64,000 nucleotides of DNA from the NCBI RefSeq assembly GCF_001886615.1, contig NZ_CP018139.1:1612001-1676000 (forward strand), given 5' to 3'. Below the pieces are notes generated by a model. It saw only the letters and a list, made by a program, of their open reading frames with translations, searched no databases and was not told the DNA's origin. The number at the start of each line of letters is the position of its first letter. Position 1 is the stretch's first letter. This DNA comes from Halomonas aestuarii. GTDB lineage: Bacteria; Pseudomonadota; Gammaproteobacteria; Pseudomonadales; Halomonadaceae. Of this stretch, positions 8,751-18,077 are shown one piece after another. Position numbers and translations under genes: made by a program.

Positions 8751-11627
8751 TCATGAGGAATTGGACACCGAGGCCGATGCCGCCTCCACTCGACTCAGGC
8801 GGCAGGCGGCGTACTTGAACTCGGGGATCTTGCCGTAGGGGTCCAGGGCCGGGTTGGTCAGCAGGTTGGCCGCGGCCTCCGCGTAGCAGAAGGGCACGAA
8901 CACCATGCCGTCTGGCATCCCCGGGTCCACCCGGCTCCTCAGGGTGATGGCCCCACGCCGGGTGGTGATGGTCAGCGGCGCGCCGGGCGCCACGCCCAGC
9001 CGGTCGAGCTCTCCCGCCGACAGGCTGGCCACCGCCTCCGGCTCCAGCGCGTCGAGCACCCGGCTGCGACGGGTCATCGAGCCGGTGTGCCAGTGCTCCA
9101 GCTGGCGGCCGGTGGTCAGCACCGTGGGATAGTCGGCATCGACGGGCTCGTCCGGCGGCAGCGGCCGGGTCGGCGAGAACCGTGCACGTCCGCCCTCGCG
9201 CGGGAAGGCCTCACCGAACACCACGTCCGCCCCGGGGGCATCCTCCGCCGGACAGGGGTAGGTCACCGAGCCCTCGCGTTCCAGGCGCGCCCAGGAGATG
9301 TGATCCAGCGAGGCCATCCCCTGCTTCATCTCGGCGAAGACCTCGCGGGGGTGGGCGTAGTCCCAGGCCAGCCCGAAGCGCCGGGCGATCTCCTGGAGGA
9401 TCCACCAGTCGGGCCTGGCATCAAAGGGCAGCGCCACGGCGGCGCGACCGAGCTGTACCTGGCGGTTGGTGTTGGTCACCGTGCCGTCCTTCTCCGGCCA
9501 GGCGGAGGCCGGCAGGATGACGTCGGCGAACTGGGCGGTCTCGGTGACGAACAGGTCCTGGACCACCAGGTGCTCGAGCCTGGCCAGGGCCCCGCGGGCG
9601 TGGTGCAGGTCCGGGTCGGACATCGCCGGGTTCTCGCCCTGGATCAGCATGCCGCGCACCTCGCCGGCGTGGATGGCGTCCATGACCTCGACCACGGTGA
9701 GCCCCGGGCGCTCCTCCAGCGGGGTGTTCCAGAGCTCCTCGAAGGCGGCACGCAGCTGGGCGTCGCCCACCGGCTGGTAGTCCGGCAGCACCATGGGGAT
9801 CAGGCCGGCATCGGAGGCGCCCTGGACGTTGTTCTGGCCGCGCAGCGGATGCAGGCCGGTGCCCGGTCGCCCGGTCTGGCCGCAGGCCAGCGCCAGGGAG
9901 ATCAGGCAGCGGGCGTTGTCGGTGCCGTGGGTGTGCTGCGAGATGCCCATGCCCCAGAAGATCATCGCCCGCTCGGCGGTGGCATAGCGCCGGGCGATGT
10001 CGCGGATCGTCTCCGGGGCCACCCCGCACAGTCCGCTCATGGCCTCGGGCGTCATGTCCACGACGCTGGCCTTGAGGGCCTCGAAGCCCTCGGTGTGCGC
10101 GGCGATGTAGGCGTCGTCATACAGCGCCTCGCCGACGATCACGTTGAGCATGGCGTTGAACAGCGCCACGTCGGCCCCCGGCGTGAAGCGCACGCTGAGG
10201 CTGGCGTAGGCATCCAGCGCCTGGCCACGCGGGTCGAGGATGATCAGCTGGGTGCCCCGGCGCGCCGCCTGCTTGAAGTAGGTGGCCGCCACCGGGTGGT
10301 TCACCGCCGGGTTGCAGCCGGTGAGGATCACCACGTCGGCCTGGAGCGCCTGCATGAACGACGCCGTCACCGCCCCGGAGCCGAGGCACTCCATCAGCGC
10401 CGCGACCGAGCTCGCGTGGCAGAGCCGCGTGCAGTGGTCGACGTTGTTGCTGCCGAAGCCGGTCCGCACCAGCTTCTGGAACAGCCAGGCCTCCTCGTTG
10501 GAGCACTTGGCGCTGCCGAAGCCCGCCAGGGCCGCGGGGCCATGGGCGGCCTTCAGCGCAGTGAGCCCGCCGGCGGCGGCGTCCAGCGCCTCCTCCCAGC
10601 TGGCCTGGCGGAAATGGGTCTCGGGACGGGCCGGGTCGAAGTCGGGGTCGAGCCCCTTGGGCACGCCCGGCCGGCGGATCAGCGGCCGGGTGAGCCGCGC
10701 GGGATGGCGCGGGTAGTCGAAGCCGAAGCGGCCCTTCACGCACAGCCGGTTCTGGTTGGAAGGCCCGTCGCGGCCCTCGACGAACAGGATGCGCTCGTCC
10801 TGGGTCTGCTCGCCCGCGACATGGTAGGTGAGCTGGCAGCCGACCCCGCAGAAGGGGCAGACAGAGTCCACCCGGCGGTCGGCCACCGCCGAGTCGCCAC
10901 GGCCGGCCTCGTCGACCAGGGTGGCCGGCATCAGCGCCCCGGTGGGACAGGCCTGGACGCACTCGCCGCAGGCCACGCAGGTGCTGTCGCCCATGGGATC
11001 GTCGAAGTCGAAGACGACCTTGGCCGCGGCGCCCCGATGGGCCAGGCCGATGACGTCGTTGCCCTGCACCTCGCGGCAGGCTCGCACGCAGAGGCCGCAG
11101 GTGATGCAGGCGTCGAGGTTGACGTGCATCGCCGAATGGCTGGCGTCGTGGCGGGGGGACGCCCGACGGGCGTGCTCGGGGGGATGCACGTGGTGCACCG
11201 TGGTGGCCGCTCGCGCCGGCCAGCGCTCGCGCGCCGCCGTGGCATCGATGGCAAGCTGATCGGCCATGGCCCAGAAGTGGCTCGCGCGGTCGGGGCCCTC
11301 GTCGCGGCCGGGCTGGTCGGCGGCCAGCAGCTCCATGACGCCCTCGCGGGCGACTCGGGCACGCTCGGAGCTGGCGCTTCTCACCACCATCCCCGGGCGG
11401 GCCTCGCGCAGGCAACTCGCCGCCAGCACGCGCTCGCCCTCGATCTCCACCATGCAGGCCCGGCAGTTGCCGTCGCTTCGATAGCCCGGGGCGTCCTTGA
11501 AGCAGAGGTGCGGGATGGTCTCGCCGGCGCGCTTCGCCACCTGCCAGAGCCTCTCGCCCGGGTGGGCGCTCACGTCCATGCCATCCAGGGTCAGGGTGAA
11601 GGTCTCGTTGACTCGCTCGTCACTCAT
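8751..11627 (-). CDS. fdsA: NAD-dependent formate dehydrogenase, molybdopterin alpha subunit
   Basis: Catalytic subunit of a soluble Mo formate dehydrogenase, 958 aa, oxidising formate to CO2. From the N-terminus: a 2Fe-2S ferredoxin domain (Cys 42, 55, 58, 72), 4Fe-4S clusters (Cys 174-184 and 217-227), the CPFCGVGC cluster motif at 257-264, then the molybdopterin domains. The active site reads RLCHASSV (Cys403-His404), so cysteine replaces selenocysteine. The start at 11627 follows GGAGAGGACC. The fused diaphorase subunit fdsB ends 11 bp upstream. No fdhD or Mo-cofactor gene is in the window. Confidence 0.92.
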   Translation of the reverse strand: MSDERVNETFTLTLDGMDVSAHPGERLWQVAKRAGETIPHLCFKDAPGYRSDGNCRACMVEIEGERVLAASCLREARPGMVVRSASSERARVAREGVMELLAADQPGRDEGPDRASHFWAMADQLAIDATAARERWPARAATTVHHVHPPEHARRASPRHDASHSAMHVNLDACITCGLCVRACREVQGNDVIGLAHRGAAAKVVFDFDDPMGDSTCVACGECVQACPTGALMPATLVDEAGRGDSAVADRRVDSVCPFCGVGCQLTYHVAGEQTQDERILFVEGRDGPSNQNRLCVKGRFGFDYPRHPARLTRPLIRRPGVPKGLDPDFDPARPETHFRQASWEEALDAAAGGLTALKAAHGPAALAGFGSAKCSNEEAWLFQKLVRTGFGSNNVDHCTRLCHASSVAALMECLGSGAVTASFMQALQADVVILTGCNPAVNHPVAATYFKQAARRGTQLIILDPRGQALDAYASLSVRFTPGADVALFNAMLNVIVGEALYDDAYIAAHTEGFEALKASVVDMTPEAMSGLCGVAPETIRDIARRYATAERAMIFWGMGISQHTHGTDNARCLISLALACGQTGRPGTGLHPLRGQNNVQGASDAGLIPMVLPDYQPVGDAQLRAAFEELWNTPLEERPGLTVVEVMDAIHAGEVRGMLIQGENPAMSDPDLHHARGALARLEHLVVQDLFVTETAQFADVILPASAWPEKDGTVTNTNRQVQLGRAAVALPFDARPDWWILQEIARRFGLAWDYAHPREVFAEMKQGMASLDHISWARLEREGSVTYPCPAEDAPGADVVFGEAFPREGGRARFSPTRPLPPDEPVDADYPTVLTTGRQLEHWHTGSMTRRSRVLDALEPEAVASLSAGELDRLGVAPGAPLTITTRRGAITLRSRVDPGMPDGMVFVPFCYAEAAANLLTNPALDPYGKIPEFKYAACRLSRVEAASASVSNSS

Positions 11628-11638
11628 GGTCCTCTCCC

Positions 11639-13357
11639 CTACCCCTTGACGATCACGTGCTGGTCGGCGAGCTCGTCGCGGAAGTCCTTGAGCAGTCCCA
11701 GCACCGGGTTGGGCGCCGCCTGGCCCAGCCCGCAGATGGAGGCGTCCATCATCACCCGGGAGAGCCGCTCGAGCTCCTCGACCCGCCATTCGTCGCGCTC
11801 GAGCAGCGCCAGCATCTTCTCGGTGCCGACCCGGCACGGGGTGCACTGGCCGCAGGACTCGTCCGCGAAGAAGGCCAGCAGGTTGGTGGCCACGGCACGC
11901 AGGTCATCCTGATCCGAAAGAACGATCACGGCCGCCGAGCCGATGAAGCAGCCCGCCTCCTGCAGGGTGTCGAAGTCCAGCGGGATATCGGCCTTGCTCG
12001 CCGGCAGGATGCCGCCGGACGCCCCGCCCGGCAGGTAGCCAGCGAGCCGGTGGCCCTCGGCCATGCCACCGGCGTACTCCTCGACGAGCTCGGCCAGGGT
12101 GATGCCGGCCGGGGCGAGGTGCACGCCGGGCCGGCGAACCCGCCCGGAGACCGAGAAGCTCCGCAGGCCCGTCCGGCCGTGCCGGCCGTGGCCGGCGAAC
12201 CAGTCGGCGCCCTTCTCGTGGATCAGCGGGATCCAGTAGACCGTCTCGACGTTGTTGACCAGGGTCGGACGACCGAAGAGCCCCACCTGGGCCACCAGGG
12301 GGGGACGATGGCGGGGCTTGCCGGGCTTGCCCTCCAGCGACTCGATCATCGCGGACTCCTCGCCGCAGATGTAGGCGCCGGCGCCGCGACGCAGCACGAT
12401 GTACCCCGGCGCCGCGAGGCCGACGCCCTCGAGTTCCTCGATCGCCGCGTGCAGCACCCGATGCAGGCCGGGGTACTCGTCGCGCAGGTAGAGGTAGAGG
12501 GCCTCGGCCTGAACCGCCCAGGCGCTGACCAGGGCGCCCTCGAGGAAGCGGTGCGGCGAGCGCTCGAGGTAGTGGCGATCCTTGAAGGTGCCGGGCTCGC
12601 CCTCGTCGGCGTTGATCGCGCAGTAGCGCGGGCCCGGCGCCTCGCGCACCGACCGCCACTTCCTGAAGGTCGGGAAGCCCGCGCCGCCCAGGCCGCGCAG
12701 CCCGGCCCGCTCGAGCTCGACGATCAGCGTCTCGACCGTGACGCGCCCCTCGCGGCAGTCGTCGAGCAGCCGATAGCCCCCCTCGGCGCGATAGTCGGCC
12801 AGTCGCTGCCAGACGATCGCCTCGGGATGGTAATGGCCGGTATCCACCACCGCCTCCACGCCCTCGGCGGTGGCGTAGCGCACGTGATGATGACCCACCT
12901 CGACGACCGGCGCGGTATCGCAGCGCCCCATGCAGGGCGCGCGCACCACCCGCACCGCCTGGAGGTCGAGGCCGGCCTCCAGTTGCGCCTGGAGCGTCGC
13001 CGCCCCGGCCAGCTGGCAGGAGAGCGAGTCACAGACCCGCACCGTCACCTCCGGCGGCGGCGACTGGTCGTCATGCACCACGTCGAAGTGGGCATAGAAG
13101 GTCGCCGTCTCGTAGACCGCCGCCATGGGCAGGTTCATGTAGGCCGCCAGCGCGCGCAGCGTCACCAGCGACAGATGGCCATGGGCATCCTGGAGGACAT
13201 GCAGGTGCTCGATCAGCAGGTCGCGGCGTCGAAGTCCCGGGTCGCGGCGCTCGTCCCCGAGCAGCTGGCGCAGGGAGGCCAGGGCGACGGGGGGCAGGTC
13301 GCGGCCACGGGGCCTGCCGCGGAAACGGCGCGGGGGAGTGACGGTCTCTACGGTCAT
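11639..13357 (-). CDS. fdsB: Formate dehydrogenase NADH-oxidising subunit, FdsG-FdsB (NuoE-NuoF) fusion
   Basis: Diaphorase subunit of the formate dehydrogenase, 572 aa, passing electrons from fdsA to NAD+. Residues ~1-165 are a NuoE-like thioredoxin-fold 2Fe-2S domain with Cys 109, 114, 142 and 146. The rest is NuoF-like, with the glycine-rich FMN/NADH region (LRGLGGAGFPTFRKW), a further block containing CGEESAMIESLEGKPG, and a 4Fe-4S motif ESCGQCTPCRVGT near the C-terminus. In many bacteria these two parts are separate genes (fdsG, fdsB); here they are one. It forms a two-gene operon with fdsA. Confidence 0.92.
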   Translation of the reverse strand: MTVETVTPPRRFRGRPRGRDLPPVALASLRQLLGDERRDPGLRRRDLLIEHLHVLQDAHGHLSLVTLRALAAYMNLPMAAVYETATFYAHFDVVHDDQSPPPEVTVRVCDSLSCQLAGAATLQAQLEAGLDLQAVRVVRAPCMGRCDTAPVVEVGHHHVRYATAEGVEAVVDTGHYHPEAIVWQRLADYRAEGGYRLLDDCREGRVTVETLIVELERAGLRGLGGAGFPTFRKWRSVREAPGPRYCAINADEGEPGTFKDRHYLERSPHRFLEGALVSAWAVQAEALYLYLRDEYPGLHRVLHAAIEELEGVGLAAPGYIVLRRGAGAYICGEESAMIESLEGKPGKPRHRPPLVAQVGLFGRPTLVNNVETVYWIPLIHEKGADWFAGHGRHGRTGLRSFSVSGRVRRPGVHLAPAGITLAELVEEYAGGMAEGHRLAGYLPGGASGGILPASKADIPLDFDTLQEAGCFIGSAAVIVLSDQDDLRAVATNLLAFFADESCGQCTPCRVGTEKMLALLERDEWRVEELERLSRVMMDASICGLGQAAPNPVLGLLKDFRDELADQHVIVKG

Positions 13358-13515
13358 GGCAGGCTCGCTGTGGTGCGGTTGGGGTGGCGCGTTATCGACG
13401 GGCCCGCCTCTGCACGGGCGGTGACGGCCATCCTCGGCATGGTGTCACCGGCCCGTCGCCGGGACAACGGCCGGGCACCGGCGCGACGGGCCAGGCATCG
13501 GAGGCCTTGACTCCC

Positions 13516-13914
13516 TCACGCCTGGCTGTCGGCGGTCTCCTGCATGGCAGCATAGGCCACCATCTCGACGAGCATCTCCTCCCGGGCGAACCCCGAGACG
13601 ATGATCGCGGCGCGGTTCGGGTAGGGCTCGCTCACGTACTCGGCATAGAGGCGATTGACCGTGGCCAGGTCCTCGCGACGCGTCACGTAGATCAGCACCT
13701 GGGTCAGGTTGGCCATGCCGCCGCCGGCACAGGTCAGGGTGTGACGCAGGTTGTCCAGGGTCTGGCGGGTCTGGGCCTCGATCCCGCCCTCCACCACGGC
13801 CCCATCGGCGCCGATGGGGATCTGGGCGGTGAAGAGGATACCGTGGCCGATCACGGCCCATTCCAGCGGGGCCTTGGCGGCATAGAGGTCGGTGGAAACG
13901 GGTTGGATCATCAT
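13516..13914 (-). CDS. RidA/YjgF-family protein
   Basis: A 132-aa member of the RidA (YjgF/YER057c/UK114) family; many of these hydrolyse reactive enamine/imine intermediates. The segments AVIGHGILFTAQIPIGADG, TRQTLDNLRHTLTCAGG and the late YPNRAAIIVSGF follow the family layout, although the classic Arg-containing end is modified. Two adjacent ATGs exist; I take 13914, preceded by GAGAG. It is the last gene of the BCCT/dipeptidase operon, 7 bp after the DUF3726-like gene. That suggests an imine or enamine arises in that pathway (inference). Confidence 0.82.
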   Translation of the reverse strand: MMIQPVSTDLYAAKAPLEWAVIGHGILFTAQIPIGADGAVVEGGIEAQTRQTLDNLRHTLTCAGGGMANLTQVLIYVTRREDLATVNRLYAEYVSEPYPNRAAIIVSGFAREEMLVEMVAYAAMQETADSQA

Positions 13915-13921
13915 GGGTCTC

Positions 13922-14689
13922 TCAGTCATTGTCGTGGTCGCCGGCACCGGCACCGCCCCGGGAGGCCTCGCTGGATTCCACCAGGATGCGATGGGCCAGG
14001 GTCTTGAGGCGCCCCCAGATGGCATCATCCACCTCGATGCCTTCCCTCAGGGCCTGCTGTCGGCAGGCCAGCAGTTCCGACTCGGGATGATGAGCCAGCA
14101 GGTCGAGGTCGTGGCCGGCGCCCAGGGACGGCAGCAGCTCCACGTGGTTGGCCATCACCAGGGTGATGCCGTCGTTGGGCTCGTTCTCCTCGGGCACCTC
14201 GCGCACGGAGTAGACGCGCACCTCCGGCGTGGCATGGCCCGCTCGGAAGCCCACCACCTGCTCGGTGAGCGGCACCTGGGCATTGCGCCAGAAGGCGGTG
14301 ATGTTCATGCCGCGACCCGCCAGCCGCGCCAGATAGCCCATGATCAGCTGGCGATTGTGGCAGCGCCGGATCTTGACCACCGAGAGGCCGCGGGCGCGCG
14401 CCTTGGCAAACCCGAGCTCGGTGGCCAGGCTGATGCTTCGCAGCACGCTGTGGCCCTGGCCGTCGAGCACCGCCAGGTCCCCGTCCTGGTAGATCAGGCG
14501 CGGCCGCGACTCGGGTGCCTCCTCGAGCAGGTAGTCGAGGCCCCGGTTGAGCTGCTCGACCCCGTGCAGGCCGTGACACTGCATCCAGGCCACCATGTCG
14601 GCGGCATCGGCGGCATCACCGTCCTCGAAGCCGATCCCGCTGAACGCCTTGCGGCACAGGCCCTGGAGTTCGTTGTAGGACACGATCAT
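13922..14689 (-). CDS. Conserved protein, DUF3726-like, in BCCT operon
   Basis: A 255-aa soluble protein that I recognise only as resembling DUF3726, a family without known function. The N-terminal part (SYNELQGLCRKAFSGIGFEDG, then WMQCHGLHGVEQL) loosely resembles the start of malate/L-lactate dehydrogenase-2 proteins. There is no signal peptide or TM segment. A conserved-looking central block contains ITAFWRNAQVPLTEQVVGFRAGHA. The acidic Gly/Asp-rich tail (AGAGDHDND) appears disordered. Its ATG overlaps the stop of the 586-aa gene by 4 bp, so the two are co-translated and probably act together. Confidence 0.8.
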   Translation of the reverse strand: MIVSYNELQGLCRKAFSGIGFEDGDAADAADMVAWMQCHGLHGVEQLNRGLDYLLEEAPESRPRLIYQDGDLAVLDGQGHSVLRSISLATELGFAKARARGLSVVKIRRCHNRQLIMGYLARLAGRGMNITAFWRNAQVPLTEQVVGFRAGHATPEVRVYSVREVPEENEPNDGITLVMANHVELLPSLGAGHDLDLLAHHPESELLACRQQALREGIEVDDAIWGRLKTLAHRILVESSEASRGGAGAGDHDND

Positions 14690-16446
14690 TCGGCTACGCC
14701 TCCCGCTCGCTCATGGAAAGGTCTGGCCTCCCCCTCCCGGACGGGCTCCAGGGGAAAGCTCCAGTCGTCGAAGTCGGCGAGGTCTTCCGGCTCGGCGTTG
14801 AGCTCCTCGACCAGCGGCGCGCCCTGGAACAGGGTGATCCGCACCCAACGGTCCGACTTGGGATCGAAGCGACTGGCCCCGAAGAAGGAGAGCTTGGTGC
14901 GCAGCAGGTGCATCGGTTTCATGTCGCGATGCCAGAGGTTGGCGTGGATGTCGCCATAGGGCGCCTTGACCAGCGTCTGGACGCGACGCACGACCTCCTT
15001 GTGGCGGGGATGCTCGAGCAGGAAGTCGACCACCGTGGCGCGAGGATGGGACTCGAGGAACGCACAGACCGCCTGGTGGGTGTGCGCCACCCGGGGGCCG
15101 ATGGCAATGGGCATCTGCTTCTCGGCGCCGGGTTCGGCGTGACGGACCCCCAGCCTCGGCTCCTCCTTCTCGGCGGAGCGGTACCAGAACCAGTAGGCGC
15201 CGTCGCGGCTCTCGTAGTCATGGAGCAGGGCCCAGCCGTAGTGGGTCTCGATCAGCTGGCGTAGGCGCATCAGCGGCATGTCCGGCTCGAGGTCGAGGTT
15301 CTCCTCCACGCCCATCTGGTCCTCCAGGGGGTCGACCTGATCCGGGTAGAGCTCGATCAGCAGGGTATTGATCAGTTCCTGGGCCTCGAGGGGCAGCGTC
15401 CGGGCACTCCACTCGACCAGCTGCTGCCAGATATCGTCCTCCAGCGGCACGCTGGCAAGCCAGGTCAGCACGTCGGGCAGCGCGGCCACCGTGGCCGCGT
15501 TGCGCTCGGCCTGCTCGGCGTCCTCGGTGACGGTCTGGTCGAGGTGATGCATGGCGCGTCGGGTCAGCGCAATCATCCTCGTGCGATCGGCTTCGTCCGG
15601 CACCTGGCGCAGGGCCAGCGTCAGGGCCGTCTCGCGCTGGGTGACCCACTGGGCAATCAGCTGGGGATGGTTGATCAGGAAGGGCGCCATGCCGAGTCCC
15701 GTGGAATTGCCGATGCCCAGGTAGCGCCGCAGCTCGGTGGAAAGGCGACTGGCAGTGTCCGGTGCCTGGCAGGCCGCGAGGTGCTCCACCTGCTCGATGG
15801 AGAAGTGGCGCAGCAGGTAGACGCCCGCCATCTGCGCCGAGAAGGGCCGCCGGAAGTCGGGGTTGTCCATCAGTCGGGCGAAGTCGGCGATGCCGAACTT
15901 GCCGTTGCCGTAGACCGCCGTCGTCCGGTACAGGTAGCCGACCCGGGTCAGCCAGGCGGGATCGGGCTGCTCGCCCCGGGCCAGCGCCTCGACGAAGTGG
16001 GCGAAGTTGCGCAGGCTCTTGTTGGCCCGGGACAGCACCAGCACCTTCGGGTGCTGGCGTCCGGCCTCCTGCAGGGGCACGTTGGCGGCCATCTGCGCCA
16101 GCAGGCTGTCGTCGACGTCGCCCTCCACCAGGCCGAAGGTCACGTCCCAGGCCTCAGCGATGACCCGGTCGGAGCGCCGGGCATCGTCCAGCGGCTGGGC
16201 AAACATCACGCCGTGATAGCGGCCATGAGGGGTCTGCAGGCGATAGATGGCCGTGCCGTGACCGTTGGCGTCCAGGTCGAAGCGCTCCCGGCTGATCTGC
16301 CAACGCTGGCGGGCCATCTGGCGTACCAGGCTGCGCACGAAGCTCAGCCGGGTGGCATGCAGGCTGCCGAGCCGCTCGAGTCGCATCACCTCATCGGCGG
16401 GACGCAGGCCGAGCGGCGCCGCTGCGACGAGTTCCACGCTAGTCAT
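14686..16446 (-). CDS. Unrecognised 586-aa cytosolic protein in BCCT operon
   Basis: I do not recognise this family. The protein is 586 aa, soluble, with no signal peptide or membrane helix. Features that look conserved are YLYRTTAVYGNGKFG (~residue 180), PFSAQMAGVYLLRHF, LGIGNSTGLGMAPFLINHP (~245-263) and LWHRDMKPMHLLRTKLSFFG near the C-terminus. An acidic segment DPLEDQMGVEENLDLEPDMP lies in the middle. The start overlaps the end of the BCCT carrier by 8 bp and the stop overlaps the DUF3726-like gene by 4 bp, so it is firmly embedded in the operon. It may be an enzyme acting on the imported quaternary-amine-type substrate. Confidence 0.8.
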   Translation of the reverse strand: MTSVELVAAAPLGLRPADEVMRLERLGSLHATRLSFVRSLVRQMARQRWQISRERFDLDANGHGTAIYRLQTPHGRYHGVMFAQPLDDARRSDRVIAEAWDVTFGLVEGDVDDSLLAQMAANVPLQEAGRQHPKVLVLSRANKSLRNFAHFVEALARGEQPDPAWLTRVGYLYRTTAVYGNGKFGIADFARLMDNPDFRRPFSAQMAGVYLLRHFSIEQVEHLAACQAPDTASRLSTELRRYLGIGNSTGLGMAPFLINHPQLIAQWVTQRETALTLALRQVPDEADRTRMIALTRRAMHHLDQTVTEDAEQAERNAATVAALPDVLTWLASVPLEDDIWQQLVEWSARTLPLEAQELINTLLIELYPDQVDPLEDQMGVEENLDLEPDMPLMRLRQLIETHYGWALLHDYESRDGAYWFWYRSAEKEEPRLGVRHAEPGAEKQMPIAIGPRVAHTHQAVCAFLESHPRATVVDFLLEHPRHKEVVRRVQTLVKAPYGDIHANLWHRDMKPMHLLRTKLSFFGASRFDPKSDRWVRITLFQGAPLVEELNAEPEDLADFDDWSFPLEPVREGEARPFHERAGGVAE

Positions 16447-18025
16447 TGAGGATCACCTTGGGGCGGGTGGTGAGGCCCTGCTGCCGCGCCATGGCGTAGG
16501 CGGCCTGAGGGCCGGTCCACAGCGACGGCAGCAGGATCAGGGAGACCGGGATGGCGGTGATGACGATGAACTGCTGCAGCACGCCGATCTGGCCGGAGCC
16601 CATCTTCAGCAGGATGGCCGCCATCAGCGCCATGGCGATGCCCCAGAAGATGCGCACGCCCACGTGGGGCCGGTCATGCCCGGTGCAGACCACGGCGATG
16701 GCATAGCTCATGGAGTCACCGGTGGTGGCGACGAAGATGGTGGTCAGCAGCAGGATGGCCAGCGCCATCAGGGTGCCGCCCGGCAGCGCCTGGGCCACGG
16801 TGAGGGTCGCCACGTCGAACTGGAAGTTGTTGAGGGCCTCGGTCAGGTCGATCGCGCCGGTCAGCTGGAAGTGGACCCCCGACCCGCCCAACAGGGTGAA
16901 CCAGACGGTGGTGGCGATGGGTGCCATGACCGCCACGGCGAGGATCATCTGGCGAATGGTGCGACCGCGTGAGATGCGCGCCACGAAGATGGCCATGAGG
17001 GGGCCGTAGCCGATGAACCAGGCGAAGAAGAACACCGTCCACCACTGCATCCACCAGGCGGGCGCGGTTTCCGAGGTCATGGTGGCCATGGCCAGGAAGG
17101 AGCTCATGTACTCGCCGAACCCCTGAAGGTAGGCATTGGTGAGGAAGAGCGTGGGACCGAACACGAAGATGATGGCGGCGATGGCCAGCGCCAGGAAGAC
17201 ATTGAAGCGGCTGAGCAGCTGGATGCCCTTGTTGATGCCGGTCGCGGCCGAGGTGACGTAGACCGCGCCCAGCACCACCAGGATCACCAGCTGGGTCGCA
17301 TAGCCCTCGGCGACGCCCAGCAGCTCATGCAGGCCGAAACTGACCTGGGTGGCCAGGAAACCGATGGGGCCGACGGTCCCGGCCACCACGGCGATCACGC
17401 AGCAGGCATCGATCACACCACCGATCCAGCCCTTCAGCAGGCGCTCGCCGAAGACCGGGTAGAGGAGCGTGCGCGGCTGCAGCGGCAGGCCCTTGTCATA
17501 GTGCCAGTGGGCCAGGACCACGGCCGTCAGCGAGCCCAGCACGGCCCAGGCCAGGAAGCCCCAGTGCATGAACGATTGCGCCAGCGCCCCGGCCACCGCC
17601 TCCACGGTACCGGCCTCGGCGTCGAAGGCGGGCGGCGTGACCACGAAGTGGTAGATCGGCTCACCGGCGGCGAAGAACACGCCACCCCCGGCCAGCAGGG
17701 TGCACATGATGATCGACAGCCACTTGAAGGTGCTCAGCTCGGGCGTGTCGAGGTTGCCGACCTTGGCACTGGCCGCCGGCGAGACGGCAAGCCCCATGGC
17801 GATGAAGAACGTCAGCAGCAGCAGCAGCTGGAAATAGGAGCCGAGCATGGCGGCGGTCCAGGCAAAGCCGGCGCCGATGCTGCTGGCCACGGCTTCGGAG
17901 TCGTACAGCGAGAACGCCACGAACAGCACGATGAAGCCACCGCTCAGACCCAGCACGACGGGGTCGCCCAGGGAGTAGTGGCGCGTTGCGGCAAGGGCCG
18001 CAGGGGGGTGGGACTGTGAGCTCAT
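16439..18025 (-). CDS. BCCT-family betaine/carnitine/choline-type transporter
   Basis: A secondary carrier of the betaine-choline-carnitine transporter family, 528 aa, with about 12 TM segments. The aromatic substrate-site region is visible in GFLAWAVLGSLTAVVLAHWHY and in the TM8-type tryptophan cluster AWWMQWWTVFFFAWFIGYGPLMAIFVARISRGRT. No long osmosensing C-terminal tail is present, which suggests nutrient uptake rather than osmoprotection. It sits between the dipeptidase-like gene and two uncharacterised genes. Substrates of the family carry a quaternary ammonium or sulfonium group; the exact one here is unknown. Confidence 0.93.
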   Translation of the reverse strand: MSSQSHPPAALAATRHYSLGDPVVLGLSGGFIVLFVAFSLYDSEAVASSIGAGFAWTAAMLGSYFQLLLLLTFFIAMGLAVSPAASAKVGNLDTPELSTFKWLSIIMCTLLAGGGVFFAAGEPIYHFVVTPPAFDAEAGTVEAVAGALAQSFMHWGFLAWAVLGSLTAVVLAHWHYDKGLPLQPRTLLYPVFGERLLKGWIGGVIDACCVIAVVAGTVGPIGFLATQVSFGLHELLGVAEGYATQLVILVVLGAVYVTSAATGINKGIQLLSRFNVFLALAIAAIIFVFGPTLFLTNAYLQGFGEYMSSFLAMATMTSETAPAWWMQWWTVFFFAWFIGYGPLMAIFVARISRGRTIRQMILAVAVMAPIATTVWFTLLGGSGVHFQLTGAIDLTEALNNFQFDVATLTVAQALPGGTLMALAILLLTTIFVATTGDSMSYAIAVVCTGHDRPHVGVRIFWGIAMALMAAILLKMGSGQIGVLQQFIVITAIPVSLILLPSLWTGPQAAYAMARQQGLTTRPKVILND

Positions 18026-18077
18026 GAGGGATGCCTCGTTATATCATTATTGTGTCGGTAAGCTGGCGTGATGCGGG

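Noticed and set aside
9087..11912. 941-codon open frame on the plus strand opposite fdsA
   Set aside because: It is antisense to a clear formate dehydrogenase. Its composition (Gly/Arg/His/Leu-rich, no motifs) is typical of frames opened by GC-rich codon use.
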